A stretch of 52,929 nt of DNA from Pseudooceanicola endophyticus (GTDB taxonomy: Bacteria; Pseudomonadota; Alphaproteobacteria; Rhodobacterales; Rhodobacteraceae). The translations under genes were made by a program, and so were the position numbers. The DNA is taken from assembly GCF_018760365.1 (NCBI RefSeq), contig NZ_JAHIAB010000020.1:1-52929 (forward strand), written 5' to 3'. Of the stretch, positions 37,064 through 45,694 are shown piece after piece (within the stretch, counting starts at the first letter, position 1; each line of letters begins with the position of its first letter). The notes beneath the pieces are model-generated. The model did no database searches, was not told where the DNA came from, and worked only from the letters and a program-made list of their open reading frames with translations.

Positions 37064-37813
37064 ATGACGAACAGATTGAAGGGCAAGCGCGCGGTGGTGA
37101 CCGGCGCCGGGCGCGGCATCGGGCGCGAGATCGCGCGGATGATGGTGGCGGAAGGGGCCGCCGTTCTGGCGGTCGACATCACGGCCGAGCCGCTGCTGGA
37201 ACTTCAGACCATCACCCCGGGACTGACCGCCCACCCGACCGATCTGACCGATGAGGCGGCCGTGGCGCAGCTGGCGCAGGCGGCAGCCGGGATATTCGAC
37301 GGGGCGCTCGACATCCTGGTCAACGCCGCAGGCATCTGCCGCTTTGCCCCCCTGCCCGAGATGACGCTGCCCGACTTTCAGCTGACGCTGCGCGGCGAGG
37401 TCGAAACCGCCTTCCTGGCCAGCCGGGCGCTGTGGCCACTGCTGGTGGCCTCGGGACGTGCCTCGGTGGTGAACTTCGCCTCGGCCAATGCCCATACGGC
37501 GCTGCTGGGCCTGCCCGCCATCGCCCATACCGCCGGTAAGGGCGCGGTGCTGGCGATGACCCGGCAGATTGCGATGGAGGGCGGCCCGCATGGCATCCGC
37601 GCCAATACCATCGCCCCCGGCTTCACCGTGACCGAGGAAACCGCCCAGCACTTGGACACGCCCCTGATGGCCCAGGTCCGCGCCAAATGCATGGTCGACC
37701 GGCTGGGCACGACCACCGACATCGGCCATCTGGCCATCTACCTTGCATCCGACGAAAGCCTCTACGTGACCGGGGCCGACCTGCGCATCGACGGCGGTGC
37801 CACGGCATGGTAA
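37064..37813 (+). CDS. SDR-family protein with His in place of the catalytic Tyr
   Basis: 249 residues, with the cofactor motif TGAGRGIG and VNAAGI. The active-site region reads NFASANAHTALLGLPAIAHT then AGKGAVLAMT, giving Ser140 and Lys159. At the position of the proton-donating tyrosine there is His155 (AHTAGK rather than YxxxK). Related proteins with this AHxAxK pattern appear to form a subgroup of the family. It may act by a modified mechanism or have a non-redox role. GGGAGG precedes the ATG at 37064. It stands alone between site D and the LysR gene. Confidence 0.83.
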   Translation: MTNRLKGKRAVVTGAGRGIGREIARMMVAEGAAVLAVDITAEPLLELQTITPGLTAHPTDLTDEAAVAQLAQAAAGIFDGALDILVNAAGICRFAPLPEMTLPDFQLTLRGEVETAFLASRALWPLLVASGRASVVNFASANAHTALLGLPAIAHTAGKGAVLAMTRQIAMEGGPHGIRANTIAPGFTVTEETAQHLDTPLMAQVRAKCMVDRLGTTTDIGHLAIYLASDESLYVTGADLRIDGGATAW

Positions 37814-37882
37814 TCCATTCACGCCATTGATATAAAACGGTTTTGAAAGAAATTTACAGTTCCGCTCCAGAACCAGCTTGCT

Positions 37883-37910
37883 TTATTTGGTTGGTCGTAC
37901 AAGATTTGGG
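37883..37910. promoter_or_regulatory. Operator-like half-site E
   Basis: TTATTTGGTT with spacer GGTCGTAC is perfect on the left, but the right arm (AAGATTTGGG) is not conserved beyond TTGGTCGTACAA. It lies 50 bp upstream of the LysR start at 37960. Confidence 0.45.
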
Positions 37911-37959
37911 GCACGACTATTTCGCAGTCGAGCTATCACTTCTGTCGATGGGAGGACGT

Positions 37960-38874
37960 ATGAGGTTCAAGGGGCTCGATCTCAATCTGCTGGTGGCACT
38001 GGACATCCTGCTGAGCGAGAAGAACGTCAGCCGCGCTGCCGACAGGCTGTGCCTGTCGCAATCGGCCACGTCGGGGGCGCTGGCGCGCCTGCGCGACTAT
38101 TTCGGCGATGACCTGTTGACCCAGGTGGGGCGCCAGATGGTGCTGACACCGCGCGCCAGCGAGCTGTCGGACAAGGTGCGCAGCACGCTGATGCAGATCG
38201 ACAGGACGATCCTGCGCTCGCCCGATTTCACCCCGCGCACAGCCGAACGGCGCATCCGCATCATCGCGTCGGACTATGCGACGCTTACCGGGCTGCAACG
38301 ACCACTGCAGGAGATCTCACGGCAGGCACCGTTGTTGCAGTTCGAGATCCAGGGACCCGGCGCAGATCCACAGGCCTGCCTGGAACGCGGCGATGTCGAG
38401 CTGATGCTGATGCCGGAACCCTGCCGCGCCAAGGGCCATCCCTCGGTCGCGCTGTTCCGCGACGATTACGTGGTGGTGGCGGCCCGGGGCAACAGCTGGC
38501 TGGGAGAGGCGATTTCGACCGAGGAATTCTTTGCCGCCGAGCATGTCGTCGCCCGGTTCCCCACCTTCCGGCCCACCTTCGAGACCTGGTTCGTCGAGAA
38601 CCACGCCGAAAGCCGCCGCATCGCCTGCGAGGCCGAAAGCTTTCTGGCGATGCCCTACCTGGTCGCCCACACCGACCGCATCGCGCTGATGCACCGCCGC
38701 CTGGCGGGAACCTTTGCCTCGGCCCTTGACCTGCGGATCCTGCCCGCCCCGGTGGCGATCCCGCCACTGACCGAGCACCTGCAATGGCATGTGCAGTCGG
38801 GATCGGACGACTGCCTGAGCTGGGTGCGCGAGCGCATCGTCGCAGCCCACGCCCCAGAAGCCTGCGCCGCCTGA
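37960..38874 (+). CDS. LysR-family regulator, NodD/NahR-type
   Basis: 304 residues starting MRFKGLDLNLLVALDILLSE, then NVSRAADRLCLSQSATSGAL and ARLRDYFGDDLL. This opening is characteristic of the NodD/NahR/LinR branch, which usually senses aromatic or phenolic inducers. GGGAGG precedes the ATG at 37960; upstream in-frame codons run through site E. It is followed 110 bp later by the extradiol dioxygenase operon, a likely target. Confidence 0.88.
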   Translation: MRFKGLDLNLLVALDILLSEKNVSRAADRLCLSQSATSGALARLRDYFGDDLLTQVGRQMVLTPRASELSDKVRSTLMQIDRTILRSPDFTPRTAERRIRIIASDYATLTGLQRPLQEISRQAPLLQFEIQGPGADPQACLERGDVELMLMPEPCRAKGHPSVALFRDDYVVVAARGNSWLGEAISTEEFFAAEHVVARFPTFRPTFETWFVENHAESRRIACEAESFLAMPYLVAHTDRIALMHRRLAGTFASALDLRILPAPVAIPPLTEHLQWHVQSGSDDCLSWVRERIVAAHAPEACAA

Positions 38875-38983
38875 GCGGCCAGGGCCTATCGGCGGGGCCG
38901 ATATTACGGATTGGAAACTACGATTTTTTCAATGCGTTTCCGCGTTCTAGACTGATCCCGAGGAAAGTTCCCGGGAGGAAAGA

Positions 38984-39910
38984 ATGCAAATCATCGGCCC
39001 TGACGAGGTCGTCTTTGGCGTGGACGACGTGGCGGCCTGCGCCACCTACCTGACCGATTTCGGCCTGACCCGGGTGGCGCCGGACCTGTTCGAGGCACTC
39101 GACGGCACCGCGATCCGGATCCGGCCGCGCGACGACGCTTCGCTGCCGCCGCCGCTGCCCACCGCCACGATGCTGCGCAAATCGGTTTACGGCGTCACCG
39201 ATGCCACGGCCCTGGCCGAGATCCGCGCCGAGCTGGAAACCGACCGCACCGTCACCGACACCCCCGACGGCGGCTTCGAGACGGTGGACGATTCAGGCTT
39301 TGTGCTGGGCTTTCGGGTCACCACGCGGCGGGTGCTGGACCTGCCGGGCGAACGGGTCAATTCGCCGGGCGCCGCACCGCAGCGGCTGGAAGACGAGGTG
39401 GCCGCGAACGAAGACGTCCCCGCCCTGCCCCGCACCCTGTCGCATATCGTCTACTTCGTGCCGAACCTGAAACAGGCCGAGGCCTTCTATGTCGAGCGCC
39501 TGAAATTCCGCGTCACTGATCGTTTCGAGGATGCCGGCCCCTTCCTGCGGCCCGGCGCCTGCCGCGACCACCACACGCTGTTCCTGATCCAGACGCCCGA
39601 ATACATGCAGGGTCTGGAACATATCGCCTTCCACATGCAGGGCCCGACCGAACTGATGCTGGCGGGCACGCGGATGGTCAACAAGGGCTACGAAAGCTTC
39701 TGGGGGCCGGGACGGCACAAGTTCGGCTCGAACTGGTTCTGGTATTTCAACAGCCCGATGGCGACGCATATGGAATATGATGCCGACATGGACCTGCACA
39801 GCGACGACTGGGTGCCGCGCAGCGCCCATACCGGGCCGACGCATTCCCAGATGTTCCTGTTCCGCAGCACGCCGAAATGGGCGCCGGGACCGGATGCGGA
39901 TGATCACTGA
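38984..39910 (+). CDS. Type I extradiol dioxygenase-like VOC protein
   Basis: 308 residues forming two VOC modules. The catalytic C-terminal module carries the 2-His-1-Glu iron triad: His154 in LSHIVYFVPN, His213 in GLEHIAFHM and Glu264 in THMEYDADMD. That order is the signature of catechol-2,3-dioxygenase-type ring-cleaving enzymes, and the length is normal. GGGAGGAAAG precedes the ATG. It is coupled to the Rieske/FAD monooxygenase by a TGATG overlap, so hydroxylation and ring opening are encoded together. The exact diol is unknown; a non-aromatic VOC activity is the alternative. Confidence 0.82.
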   Translation: MQIIGPDEVVFGVDDVAACATYLTDFGLTRVAPDLFEALDGTAIRIRPRDDASLPPPLPTATMLRKSVYGVTDATALAEIRAELETDRTVTDTPDGGFETVDDSGFVLGFRVTTRRVLDLPGERVNSPGAAPQRLEDEVAANEDVPALPRTLSHIVYFVPNLKQAEAFYVERLKFRVTDRFEDAGPFLRPGACRDHHTLFLIQTPEYMQGLEHIAFHMQGPTELMLAGTRMVNKGYESFWGPGRHKFGSNWFWYFNSPMATHMEYDADMDLHSDDWVPRSAHTGPTHSQMFLFRSTPKWAPGPDADDH

Positions 39911-41436
39911 TGCCCGCGTCCAGCCCCGGGGGCGGCACGCTCCTGTGCGGCCTCGCAGATCTGCCCGAGGGCGCCGCCCGAGGCTTTGACCCCGGGGGCC
40001 GCGGGCATGACACCGTGTTTGTGGTCCGCCGCGCAGGCGCCGTCTTCGGCTGGCGCAACGACTGCCCGCACCACCCCGGCGCCCGGATGAACTGGCGCAA
40101 GGACGCCTTTCTGAACGCCGATGGCAGCCTGATCATGTGTTCGGCCCACGGCGCCCTTTTCGACATCGAGACCGGCCTTTGCCAACTGGGCCCCTGCCTG
40201 GGCAAGCGCCTGACCCCCGTGCGGCTGAGGATCGAGGACGGCCGCATCCATCTTGAGGGCCCCCCGGGCCCCACATCCAAGGGAGGAACCCGGATGGCAC
40301 AATCCCATCTGCCCCAGAACCTGAACCGCGTGCTGATCGTCGGCGGCGGCATTGCCGGCATGGCCGCCGCCATCCGCCTGCGCGAGGCAGGCGTCGCGGT
40401 CGAGCTGATCGACAAGGACCCTGCGTGGTCGGTCTATGGCACCGGCATTACCCTGTCGCCGCTGACCTTCCGGGCGCTGTGCCACCTGGGCTTTCAAGAC
40501 CGGCTGATCGCCGAGGGGCACGGCCATGACGGGGTGACGCTGAATGACATGCAGGGCCGCCTGATCCGCGAGGTCCGCTCGGAACGGCTGGTCGGCCCCC
40601 GGGTCCCGGCCGAGGGCGCGGTGCTGCGTCCGGTGCTGCACCGGATGATGTCCGAGCGCGTCCGCGCCTTGCAGACCGAGGTCCGCCTGGGCGTCACCGT
40701 CACCGCGCTGGATCAGGACGATACGGGGGCGAATGTCACCTTCTCGGAAGGGCGGCAGGACCGCTATGACCTGGTGATCGGCGCCGACGGGCTGTTTTCC
40801 GGGCTGCGCGACATGGTGCTGGAAAACGCGCCGAAGCCGCGCTTTACCGGTCAGGCCTGCTGGCGGGTGCTGTTCGACACGCCGAAGGACTGGCACCAGG
40901 GACAGATGTTCCTGGGCCCTGAAACCAAGGTCGGCTTCAACCCCTGCTCGCCCGATCAGATGTACATGTACCTGTTGGAAAGCGTGCCCGGCAATCCCTG
41001 GCGCGAGCCCGACGCGCTGCCGGCGATCCTGCAGGATCTGCTGGCGCCCTTCGGCGGCATCGTGGCCGAGCTGCGCGCGCTGGTCGATGACGGCCGAGAG
41101 ATCATCTATCGCCCGCTGGAAAGCATCCTGGTGCCGGGCGACTGGTACCGTGGCCGGGTGGTGCTGATCGGCGATGCGGTCCATGCCACCACGCCGCATC
41201 TGGGCTCGGGCGCGGGCATGGCGGTCGAGGACGCGCTGGTGCTGGTCGAGGAACTGTCCGCCCATCCGTCGCTGGAGGACGCGCTGCACGGCTTCATGCG
41301 CCGTCGCCTGCCCCGCGGCCGGCTGGTCGTCGGTAACTCCCTGAAGATCGGCGAGATGGAGATGGCAGGCGATCCGATGCCCGCCCAGGCCGCGCTGATG
41401 GCCGAGAGCATCGCGGCGATCTCGGCTCCCTACTAG
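39910..41436 (+). CDS. Rieske ferredoxin-FAD monooxygenase fusion with internal start
   Basis: 508 residues. Residues 1 to about 118 are a Rieske [2Fe-2S] domain with ligands Cys52-x-His54 (DCPHHPG) and Cys77-x2-His80 (CSAHGAL). From residue 129 it is a group A flavin monooxygenase: VLIVGGGIAGMAAAIRLREA near the start, a middle segment VIGADGLFSGLRD, and GDAVHATTPHLGSGAGMAVE binding FAD. The junction contains GGGAGG seven bases before an in-frame ATG (40294, Met129), exactly where a separate monooxygenase gene would start. Two genes thus appear joined by loss of the stop between them, and both the fusion and the free monooxygenase could be made. It is coupled to the dioxygenase. Confidence 0.85.
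   Translation: MPASSPGGGTLLCGLADLPEGAARGFDPGGRGHDTVFVVRRAGAVFGWRNDCPHHPGARMNWRKDAFLNADGSLIMCSAHGALFDIETGLCQLGPCLGKRLTPVRLRIEDGRIHLEGPPGPTSKGGTRMAQSHLPQNLNRVLIVGGGIAGMAAAIRLREAGVAVELIDKDPAWSVYGTGITLSPLTFRALCHLGFQDRLIAEGHGHDGVTLNDMQGRLIREVRSERLVGPRVPAEGAVLRPVLHRMMSERVRALQTEVRLGVTVTALDQDDTGANVTFSEGRQDRYDLVIGADGLFSGLRDMVLENAPKPRFTGQACWRVLFDTPKDWHQGQMFLGPETKVGFNPCSPDQMYMYLLESVPGNPWREPDALPAILQDLLAPFGGIVAELRALVDDGREIIYRPLESILVPGDWYRGRVVLIGDAVHATTPHLGSGAGMAVEDALVLVEELSAHPSLEDALHGFMRRRLPRGRLVVGNSLKIGEMEMAGDPMPAQAALMAESIAAISAPY
40281..40296 (+). promoter_or_regulatory. Internal ribosome-binding site and ATG inside the fusion gene
   Basis: GGGAGGAACCCGG-ATG: a strong Shine-Dalgarno (40281-40286) at normal spacing from the in-frame ATG 40294. 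This would start a 380-residue stand-alone FAD monooxygenase beginning MAQSHLPQNLNRVLIVGGG. Confidence 0.65.
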
Positions 41437-41463
41437 GTACCTCCCGCGCTCCCCGGCGCAAAC

Positions 41464-41494
41464 AAAGGGCGGCCCTGCGAGGGGGCGCCCTTTT
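41464..41494. terminator. Bidirectional intrinsic terminator
   Basis: AAAGGGCG and CGCCCTTT pair perfectly over eight bases, with further inner pairing of GCCCT and AGGGG and a T-run. It separates the convergent monooxygenase and fumarylacetoacetate-hydrolase-family genes. Confidence 0.8.
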
Positions 41495-41519
41495 CTAGGT
41501 ATGCGGTTGCAGGCGGGGA

Positions 41520-42482
41520 TCAGGCCGCGACGACTGTCTGGCGGATCGCCCCGAACAGCGCGCTACCGTCGGCGGCACGGCATTCCATGCGCACCTCGTC
41601 CCCGAAGGACATGAAGGGGGTCCGGGCCGCGCCCTCGTCCAGGGTCTCGATACCGCGGCGCTCGGCGATGCAGGCGGAACCGATCTGCCGGAAGGTGCTG
41701 TTCGAGACGGTGCCCGATCCGATCACCGTGCCCGGCACCAGATCGCGCGAATAGGCGGCGTGGCGCACCAGATCATCGAACCCGAAGGCCATGTGATAGC
41801 CGTTCGGCGCCCCGAAGGCCGCACCGTTCCATTCCACGTTCAGCGGCAGGTCGACCCGGGCATCGCGCCAGGCCGCGCCCAGCTCGTCCGGGGTGACCGC
41901 GACGGGGGCCATGGAACAGGGCGGCTTGGCCTGGATCCAGCCGAAACCGGTCTTCATCTCGACCGGGGCCAGCTTGCGCAGGGACCAGTCATTGATCTGC
42001 ACCACCAGCGCGATGTGATCGGCGGCACTGCCGTTCACCCCCATCGGAGTCGCCTTGCAGATCACGCCGAATTCGCCTTCGAAATCGATGCCGTCGGCCT
42101 CGGATGGCATCCGCGCGGGGGCCGAGGGCGCCAGGAAGCGGTCCGAGACGCCCTGGTACATCAGCGGACGGCCGGTCTTTTCCTTCTTCTCGAAGCCGAA
42201 GACCGCATCCATCAGATCGCCGTGGCTTTCAAAGGCCGACCCGTCCAGCCATTGCCAGGCCCGCGGCAGGGGCGCCAGCGCCGCCGCCGGATCGAAGGGC
42301 TGGCCGCCGCCCTGATTCAGCGCGGCGTATTCCGCCTGCAGCGCGGGGCTCAGCGCATCCCAGCCTTCCAGCGCGGCCTGCAGGGTGGGCGCGGCCTGCG
42401 CCGGGATGCAGCGCGTGTTGTCCCGGCTGACCAGATGCAGCCGCCCGTCGGGGCTGCCGTCGGGCAGGGTTGCAAATCTCAT
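41520..42482 (-). CDS. Fumarylacetoacetate hydrolase-family protein
   Basis: 320 residues from ATG 42482. The FAH core includes DGIDFEGEFGVIC, where Glu135 and Glu137 are metal ligands, then INDWSLRKLAPVEMKTGFGW and the conserved tail GSGTVSNSTF. The open frame continues far upstream but only as a shadow of other genes. FAH enzymes hydrolyse C-C bonds of acylpyruvates or hydrate/decarboxylate ring-cleavage products, which fits the neighbouring extradiol dioxygenase. The ATG overlaps the epimerase stop. Confidence 0.88.
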   Translation of the reverse strand: MRFATLPDGSPDGRLHLVSRDNTRCIPAQAAPTLQAALEGWDALSPALQAEYAALNQGGGQPFDPAAALAPLPRAWQWLDGSAFESHGDLMDAVFGFEKKEKTGRPLMYQGVSDRFLAPSAPARMPSEADGIDFEGEFGVICKATPMGVNGSAADHIALVVQINDWSLRKLAPVEMKTGFGWIQAKPPCSMAPVAVTPDELGAAWRDARVDLPLNVEWNGAAFGAPNGYHMAFGFDDLVRHAAYSRDLVPGTVIGSGTVSNSTFRQIGSACIAERRGIETLDEGAARTPFMSFGDEVRMECRAADGSALFGAIRQTVVAA

Positions 42483-43408
42483 GCGATCTCCTCCTCTTCG
42501 ATCATGGCATCGCGGACCAGCGCATCGGCATCGGCATCGCGGGCAAAGCCCAGCCGGTCGGCGGTTTCGGTGACCAGCCGCGGATAGCTGGCAAATAGCG
42601 CCGTCAGTTCGGGGTCCGGAGCAAAGCGGACCCGGGCGCGGCTGTCGGGAAAACGCCGCTGCAGGGCCTCGACCAGCTCGGCAAAGGTCAGCGACAGGGC
42701 GGGCAGCGTGAAGGCGCGCACCGGCCCCGGATCGGGCAGCAGCGCGCCGTGGACGAAATTCTGCGCCACATTGCGCACCGAGGTCAGCCAGGTGCGCCCC
42801 GTTTCGGGGACCGGCAGGGTGATGTCCTCGCCGCGCCGAATGCACCAGAAGAGCCGCGACAGGAAGGCCGTGCGCAGCGCCGCATCGGCCCCGTCGCGCG
42901 CCATCACCCCCGAAGGGCGCAGCGACAGCGCATCCAGCCAGCCGCGCGCGGCAAAGTTCGACAGCGCGACCTCCATCATCACCTTCTGCGCGCCATAGAC
43001 CATCGAGGGCGCCAGCGGCGTCGCATCCGTCACCGGATCGGGCATCGGCTTGCCATAGGCCGCGATGGTCGAGGCAAAGACGAAGCGCGTCGCGGGGTTC
43101 GCATCGCGCAGCGCCTCGGCCAGGTCCAGCGTCGCATCCAGGTTGACCCGCCGTGCCAGGGCATAGTCGGCCTCGGCCGCGCCACCCAGGATCGCCGCCA
43201 GGCAGATCACCGCATCCGCCCCCTCGCAGATGCGCGCCCGAATCGCGGGGTCGGAAATGTCGCCCTGCAGCGCCTCGATCCCCGGGCCCCTGCGCTTTGG
43301 TGCCACCCGGTCCACCAGAAGAAGCCGGTCGATCCCGGGCCGTTGGCCAAGGATCTCTGCCACTTGGCGGCCGACGAAACCACCCGCCCCAATCACCACG
43401 ACCTTCAT
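42479..43408 (-). CDS. NAD-dependent epimerase/dehydratase-family protein
   Basis: 309 residues, extended SDR. The dinucleotide motif is VVVIGAGGFVGRQVAEILGQ, and the catalytic pair Tyr138/Lys142 lies in MVYGAQK. The overall look resembles D-erythronate dehydrogenase (DenD)-type enzymes. It is the first gene of a two-gene minus-strand operon with the FAH protein, 18 bases from operator-like site F, and divergent from the HisD-like gene. The substrate is inferred only as a hydroxy-acid or sugar-acid-like compound. Confidence 0.83.
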   Translation of the reverse strand: MKVVVIGAGGFVGRQVAEILGQRPGIDRLLLVDRVAPKRRGPGIEALQGDISDPAIRARICEGADAVICLAAILGGAAEADYALARRVNLDATLDLAEALRDANPATRFVFASTIAAYGKPMPDPVTDATPLAPSMVYGAQKVMMEVALSNFAARGWLDALSLRPSGVMARDGADAALRTAFLSRLFWCIRRGEDITLPVPETGRTWLTSVRNVAQNFVHGALLPDPGPVRAFTLPALSLTFAELVEALQRRFPDSRARVRFAPDPELTALFASYPRLVTETADRLGFARDADADALVRDAMIEEEEIA

Positions 43409-43425
43409 GCGACCTCCTCTCGTCA

Positions 43426-43453
43426 TTATTTGATTGCTCGACCAACCAATATT
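43426..43453. promoter_or_regulatory. Operator-like palindrome, site F
   Basis: TTATTTGATT, spacer GCTCGACC, AACCAATATT: eight of ten arm positions pair or nearly pair, and the left arm differs from site C by one base. It is between the divergent epimerase and HisD-like operons. Confidence 0.6.
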
Positions 43454-43583
43454 TGAATAGAAAGAGAGTCGCAAGGAAAACAATGGGTTCTCCATCGATG
43501 GCGGTGAAGGGACCCATCCGTGAAACCGATGGATGCGCCGTCGGGATCCGGTTTCCCGAACCACCATCCGAGGAGGACGAGAG

Positions 43584-44921
43584 ATGGCGAAGTGGTTGAA
43601 GGAAGGGGCGGAACCCTCTGCCGTGGCAGCGATCGACAAGCGCGTGCGCGAGACGGTCGAGGCGACGCTGGCGGATATCGAGGCGCGCGGCAACGCGGCG
43701 ATCCGGGAGCTTTCGGTGAAATTCGACGGCTGGGACCGCGATGACTACCGCCTGAGCCAAAAGGAAATCGACGCCTGCATGGCGCAGATGTCCAAGCAGG
43801 ACCTGGCCGATATCGCCTTTGCCCAGACCCAGGTGCGCGGCTTTGCCGAGGTGCAGAAGGCGGCGCTGCGCGATGTCGAGGTCGAGACCCTGCCGGGCGT
43901 CATCCTGGGCCATCGCAACATCCCCGTGCAGAACGCGGGCTGCTATGTGCCGGGGGGCAAGTATCCGATGCTGGCCTCGGCGCATATGTCGGTGCTGACG
44001 GCCAAGGTGGCGGGCGTGCCCCGCGTCATCACCTGCGCGCCGCCCTACAAGGGCCAGCCCGCCGCCGCTATCGTCGCCGCCCAGCACATGGCCGGCGCCG
44101 ACGAGATCTATGCCCTGGGCGGCATCCAGGCGATCGGCGCCATGGCGCTTGGCACCGAAACCATCGATCCGGTCGATATGCTGGTGGGACCGGGCAACAG
44201 TTTCGTCGCCGAAGCCAAGCGGCAGCTTTACGGCCGCGTCGGCATCGACCTGTTCGCCGGTCCGACCGAGACCATGGTGATCGCCGACGAAACCGTCGAT
44301 GCCGAGATCTGCGCCACCGACCTTCTGGGCCAGGCCGAGCACGGCCCCGACAGCCCGGCGATCCTGCTGACCACCTCGGAACGGCTGGCCCGTGAGACGC
44401 TGCTGGAGATCGAGCGCCTGCTGGAGATCCTGCCCACCGCAGGCCATGCCCGCAAAAGCTGGGAGACCTACGGCCAGGTCATCGTCGCCGGGGATCACGA
44501 CGAGGCGCTGGAGATCGCGAACCAGATCGCCTCGGAACATGTTCAGATCATGACCGACCGGGACGACTGGTATCTGGCGAACATGGTGAACTATGGCGCG
44601 CTGTTCCTTGGGCCGCGCACCAACGTGGCCTTTGGCGACAAGGCCATCGGCACCAACCATACGCTGCCGACGAAACGCGCCGGGCGCTATACCGGGGGCC
44701 TGTGGGTCGGCAAGTTCATCAAGACCCACACCTATCAGAAGGTCCAGACGGACGAGGCCTCGGCGATGGTGGGGCGCTACTGCTCGCGGCTGTGCATGCT
44801 GGAAGGGTTCCAGGGCCATGCCGAGCAGGCCAACGTCCGGGTGCGCCGCTATGGCCAGCAGAACGTGCCCTATGCGGAAGGTGCCGCGCCCATGGCTGGT
44901 GCCGACCTGGTCGAGGGCTGA
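43584..44921 (+). CDS. Histidinol-dehydrogenase-family enzyme, HpsN-like
   Basis: 445 residues of the HisD fold. [60 protein letters not shown] and GQAEHGPDS are present, the last with zinc ligands Gln250 and His253. It is not in a histidine operon, and its neighbours are catabolic. Sequence style resembles sulfopropanediol 3-dehydrogenase (HpsN) rather than biosynthetic HisD; assignment to a sulfonated substrate is tentative. AGGAGGACGAGAG precedes the ATG at 43584. It leads the HisD-SDR-hydrolase-lactonase operon opposite site F. Confidence 0.82.
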   Translation: MAKWLKEGAEPSAVAAIDKRVRETVEATLADIEARGNAAIRELSVKFDGWDRDDYRLSQKEIDACMAQMSKQDLADIAFAQTQVRGFAEVQKAALRDVEVETLPGVILGHRNIPVQNAGCYVPGGKYPMLASAHMSVLTAKVAGVPRVITCAPPYKGQPAAAIVAAQHMAGADEIYALGGIQAIGAMALGTETIDPVDMLVGPGNSFVAEAKRQLYGRVGIDLFAGPTETMVIADETVDAEICATDLLGQAEHGPDSPAILLTTSERLARETLLEIERLLEILPTAGHARKSWETYGQVIVAGDHDEALEIANQIASEHVQIMTDRDDWYLANMVNYGALFLGPRTNVAFGDKAIGTNHTLPTKRAGRYTGGLWVGKFIKTHTYQKVQTDEASAMVGRYCSRLCMLEGFQGHAEQANVRVRRYGQQNVPYAEGAAPMAGADLVEG

Positions 44922-44924
44922 ACG

Positions 44925-45689
44925 ATGCAGCTACCGGTTTCCCCCGGCTTCCGGCTGGACGGGCAACGGGCGCTGGTGACGGGGGCAGGCCGGGGCATCG
45001 GCCTGGCCTGCGCTGCAGCCCTTGCCGAACAGGGCGCCGATGTCACCCTGGCCGCCCGCACCCTGCCCGAGATTGAGGCCGCCGCCCAGGCGATCCGCGG
45101 CCGTGGCCAGCAGGCCCGGGCGCTGGCCCTTGATGTGTCCGACAGCGCGGCAGCAGCACAGGCCATTGCCGCGGCGGGGCCCTTCGACATCCTGATCAAC
45201 AACGCCGGCACCAACCGCCCCAAACCCATGCAGGACGTCACGCCCGAGGATTACGACGCAGTGCTGGGGCTGAACCTGCGCGCTGCCTTCTTCGTGGCGC
45301 AGGCGGTGGCACGAGGGCTAATCGCGGCGGGACGGCCCGGTTCGCTGATCCACATGTCCTCGCAGATGGGGCATGTGGGCGGGCCGAACCGGTCGCTCTA
45401 TTGTGCGTCGAAATGGGGGGTCGAGGGCATGTCGAAAAGCTTCGCGCTGGATCTGGCAGGGCACGGCATCCGCTCGAACACCATCGCGCCCACCTTCATC
45501 GAGACCCCGATGACGAAACCCTTCTTCGAGGACCCGGCCTTTCGCGACAGCGTGCTGGGCAAGATCAAGCTTGGCCGACTGGGCCAGGTCGAAGACCTGA
45601 TGGGCGCGGTGGTCTACCTCGCCTCGCGCGCCTCGGCGCTGGTCACCGGCACGTCGCTTGTCGTCGATGCCGGCTGGACCGCAGATTGA
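44925..45689 (+). CDS. Short-chain dehydrogenase/reductase
   Basis: 254 residues: TGAGRGIG cofactor site, NNAGTN, Ser in HMSSQMG, Tyr159 and Lys163 in YCASK. It resembles gluconate-5-dehydrogenase-like SDRs. It begins three bases after the HisD-like stop, so the two dehydrogenases are probably co-translated and may act in sequence. Confidence 0.88.
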   Translation: MQLPVSPGFRLDGQRALVTGAGRGIGLACAAALAEQGADVTLAARTLPEIEAAAQAIRGRGQQARALALDVSDSAAAAQAIAAAGPFDILINNAGTNRPKPMQDVTPEDYDAVLGLNLRAAFFVAQAVARGLIAAGRPGSLIHMSSQMGHVGGPNRSLYCASKWGVEGMSKSFALDLAGHGIRSNTIAPTFIETPMTKPFFEDPAFRDSVLGKIKLGRLGQVEDLMGAVVYLASRASALVTGTSLVVDAGWTAD

Positions 45690-45694
45690 CAAGG

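Noticed and set aside
38881..38983. A seventh operator copy upstream of the dioxygenase
   Set aside because: The region is AT-rich but contains no TTATTTGGTT-type half-site; regulation by the adjacent LysR is more likely.
42479..44819. A very long minus-strand open frame reaching 44819 upstream of the fumarylacetoacetate hydrolase-family gene
   Set aside because: The part beyond 42482 runs antisense to the HisD-like gene and out of frame with the epimerase, with low-complexity composition. It is a GC-rich shadow frame.
43584..44921. Histidine biosynthesis hisD
   Set aside because: HisD-fold residues are present, but there are no other his genes, and the operon partners (SDR, hydrolase, lactonase) point to a catabolic HpsN-like role.
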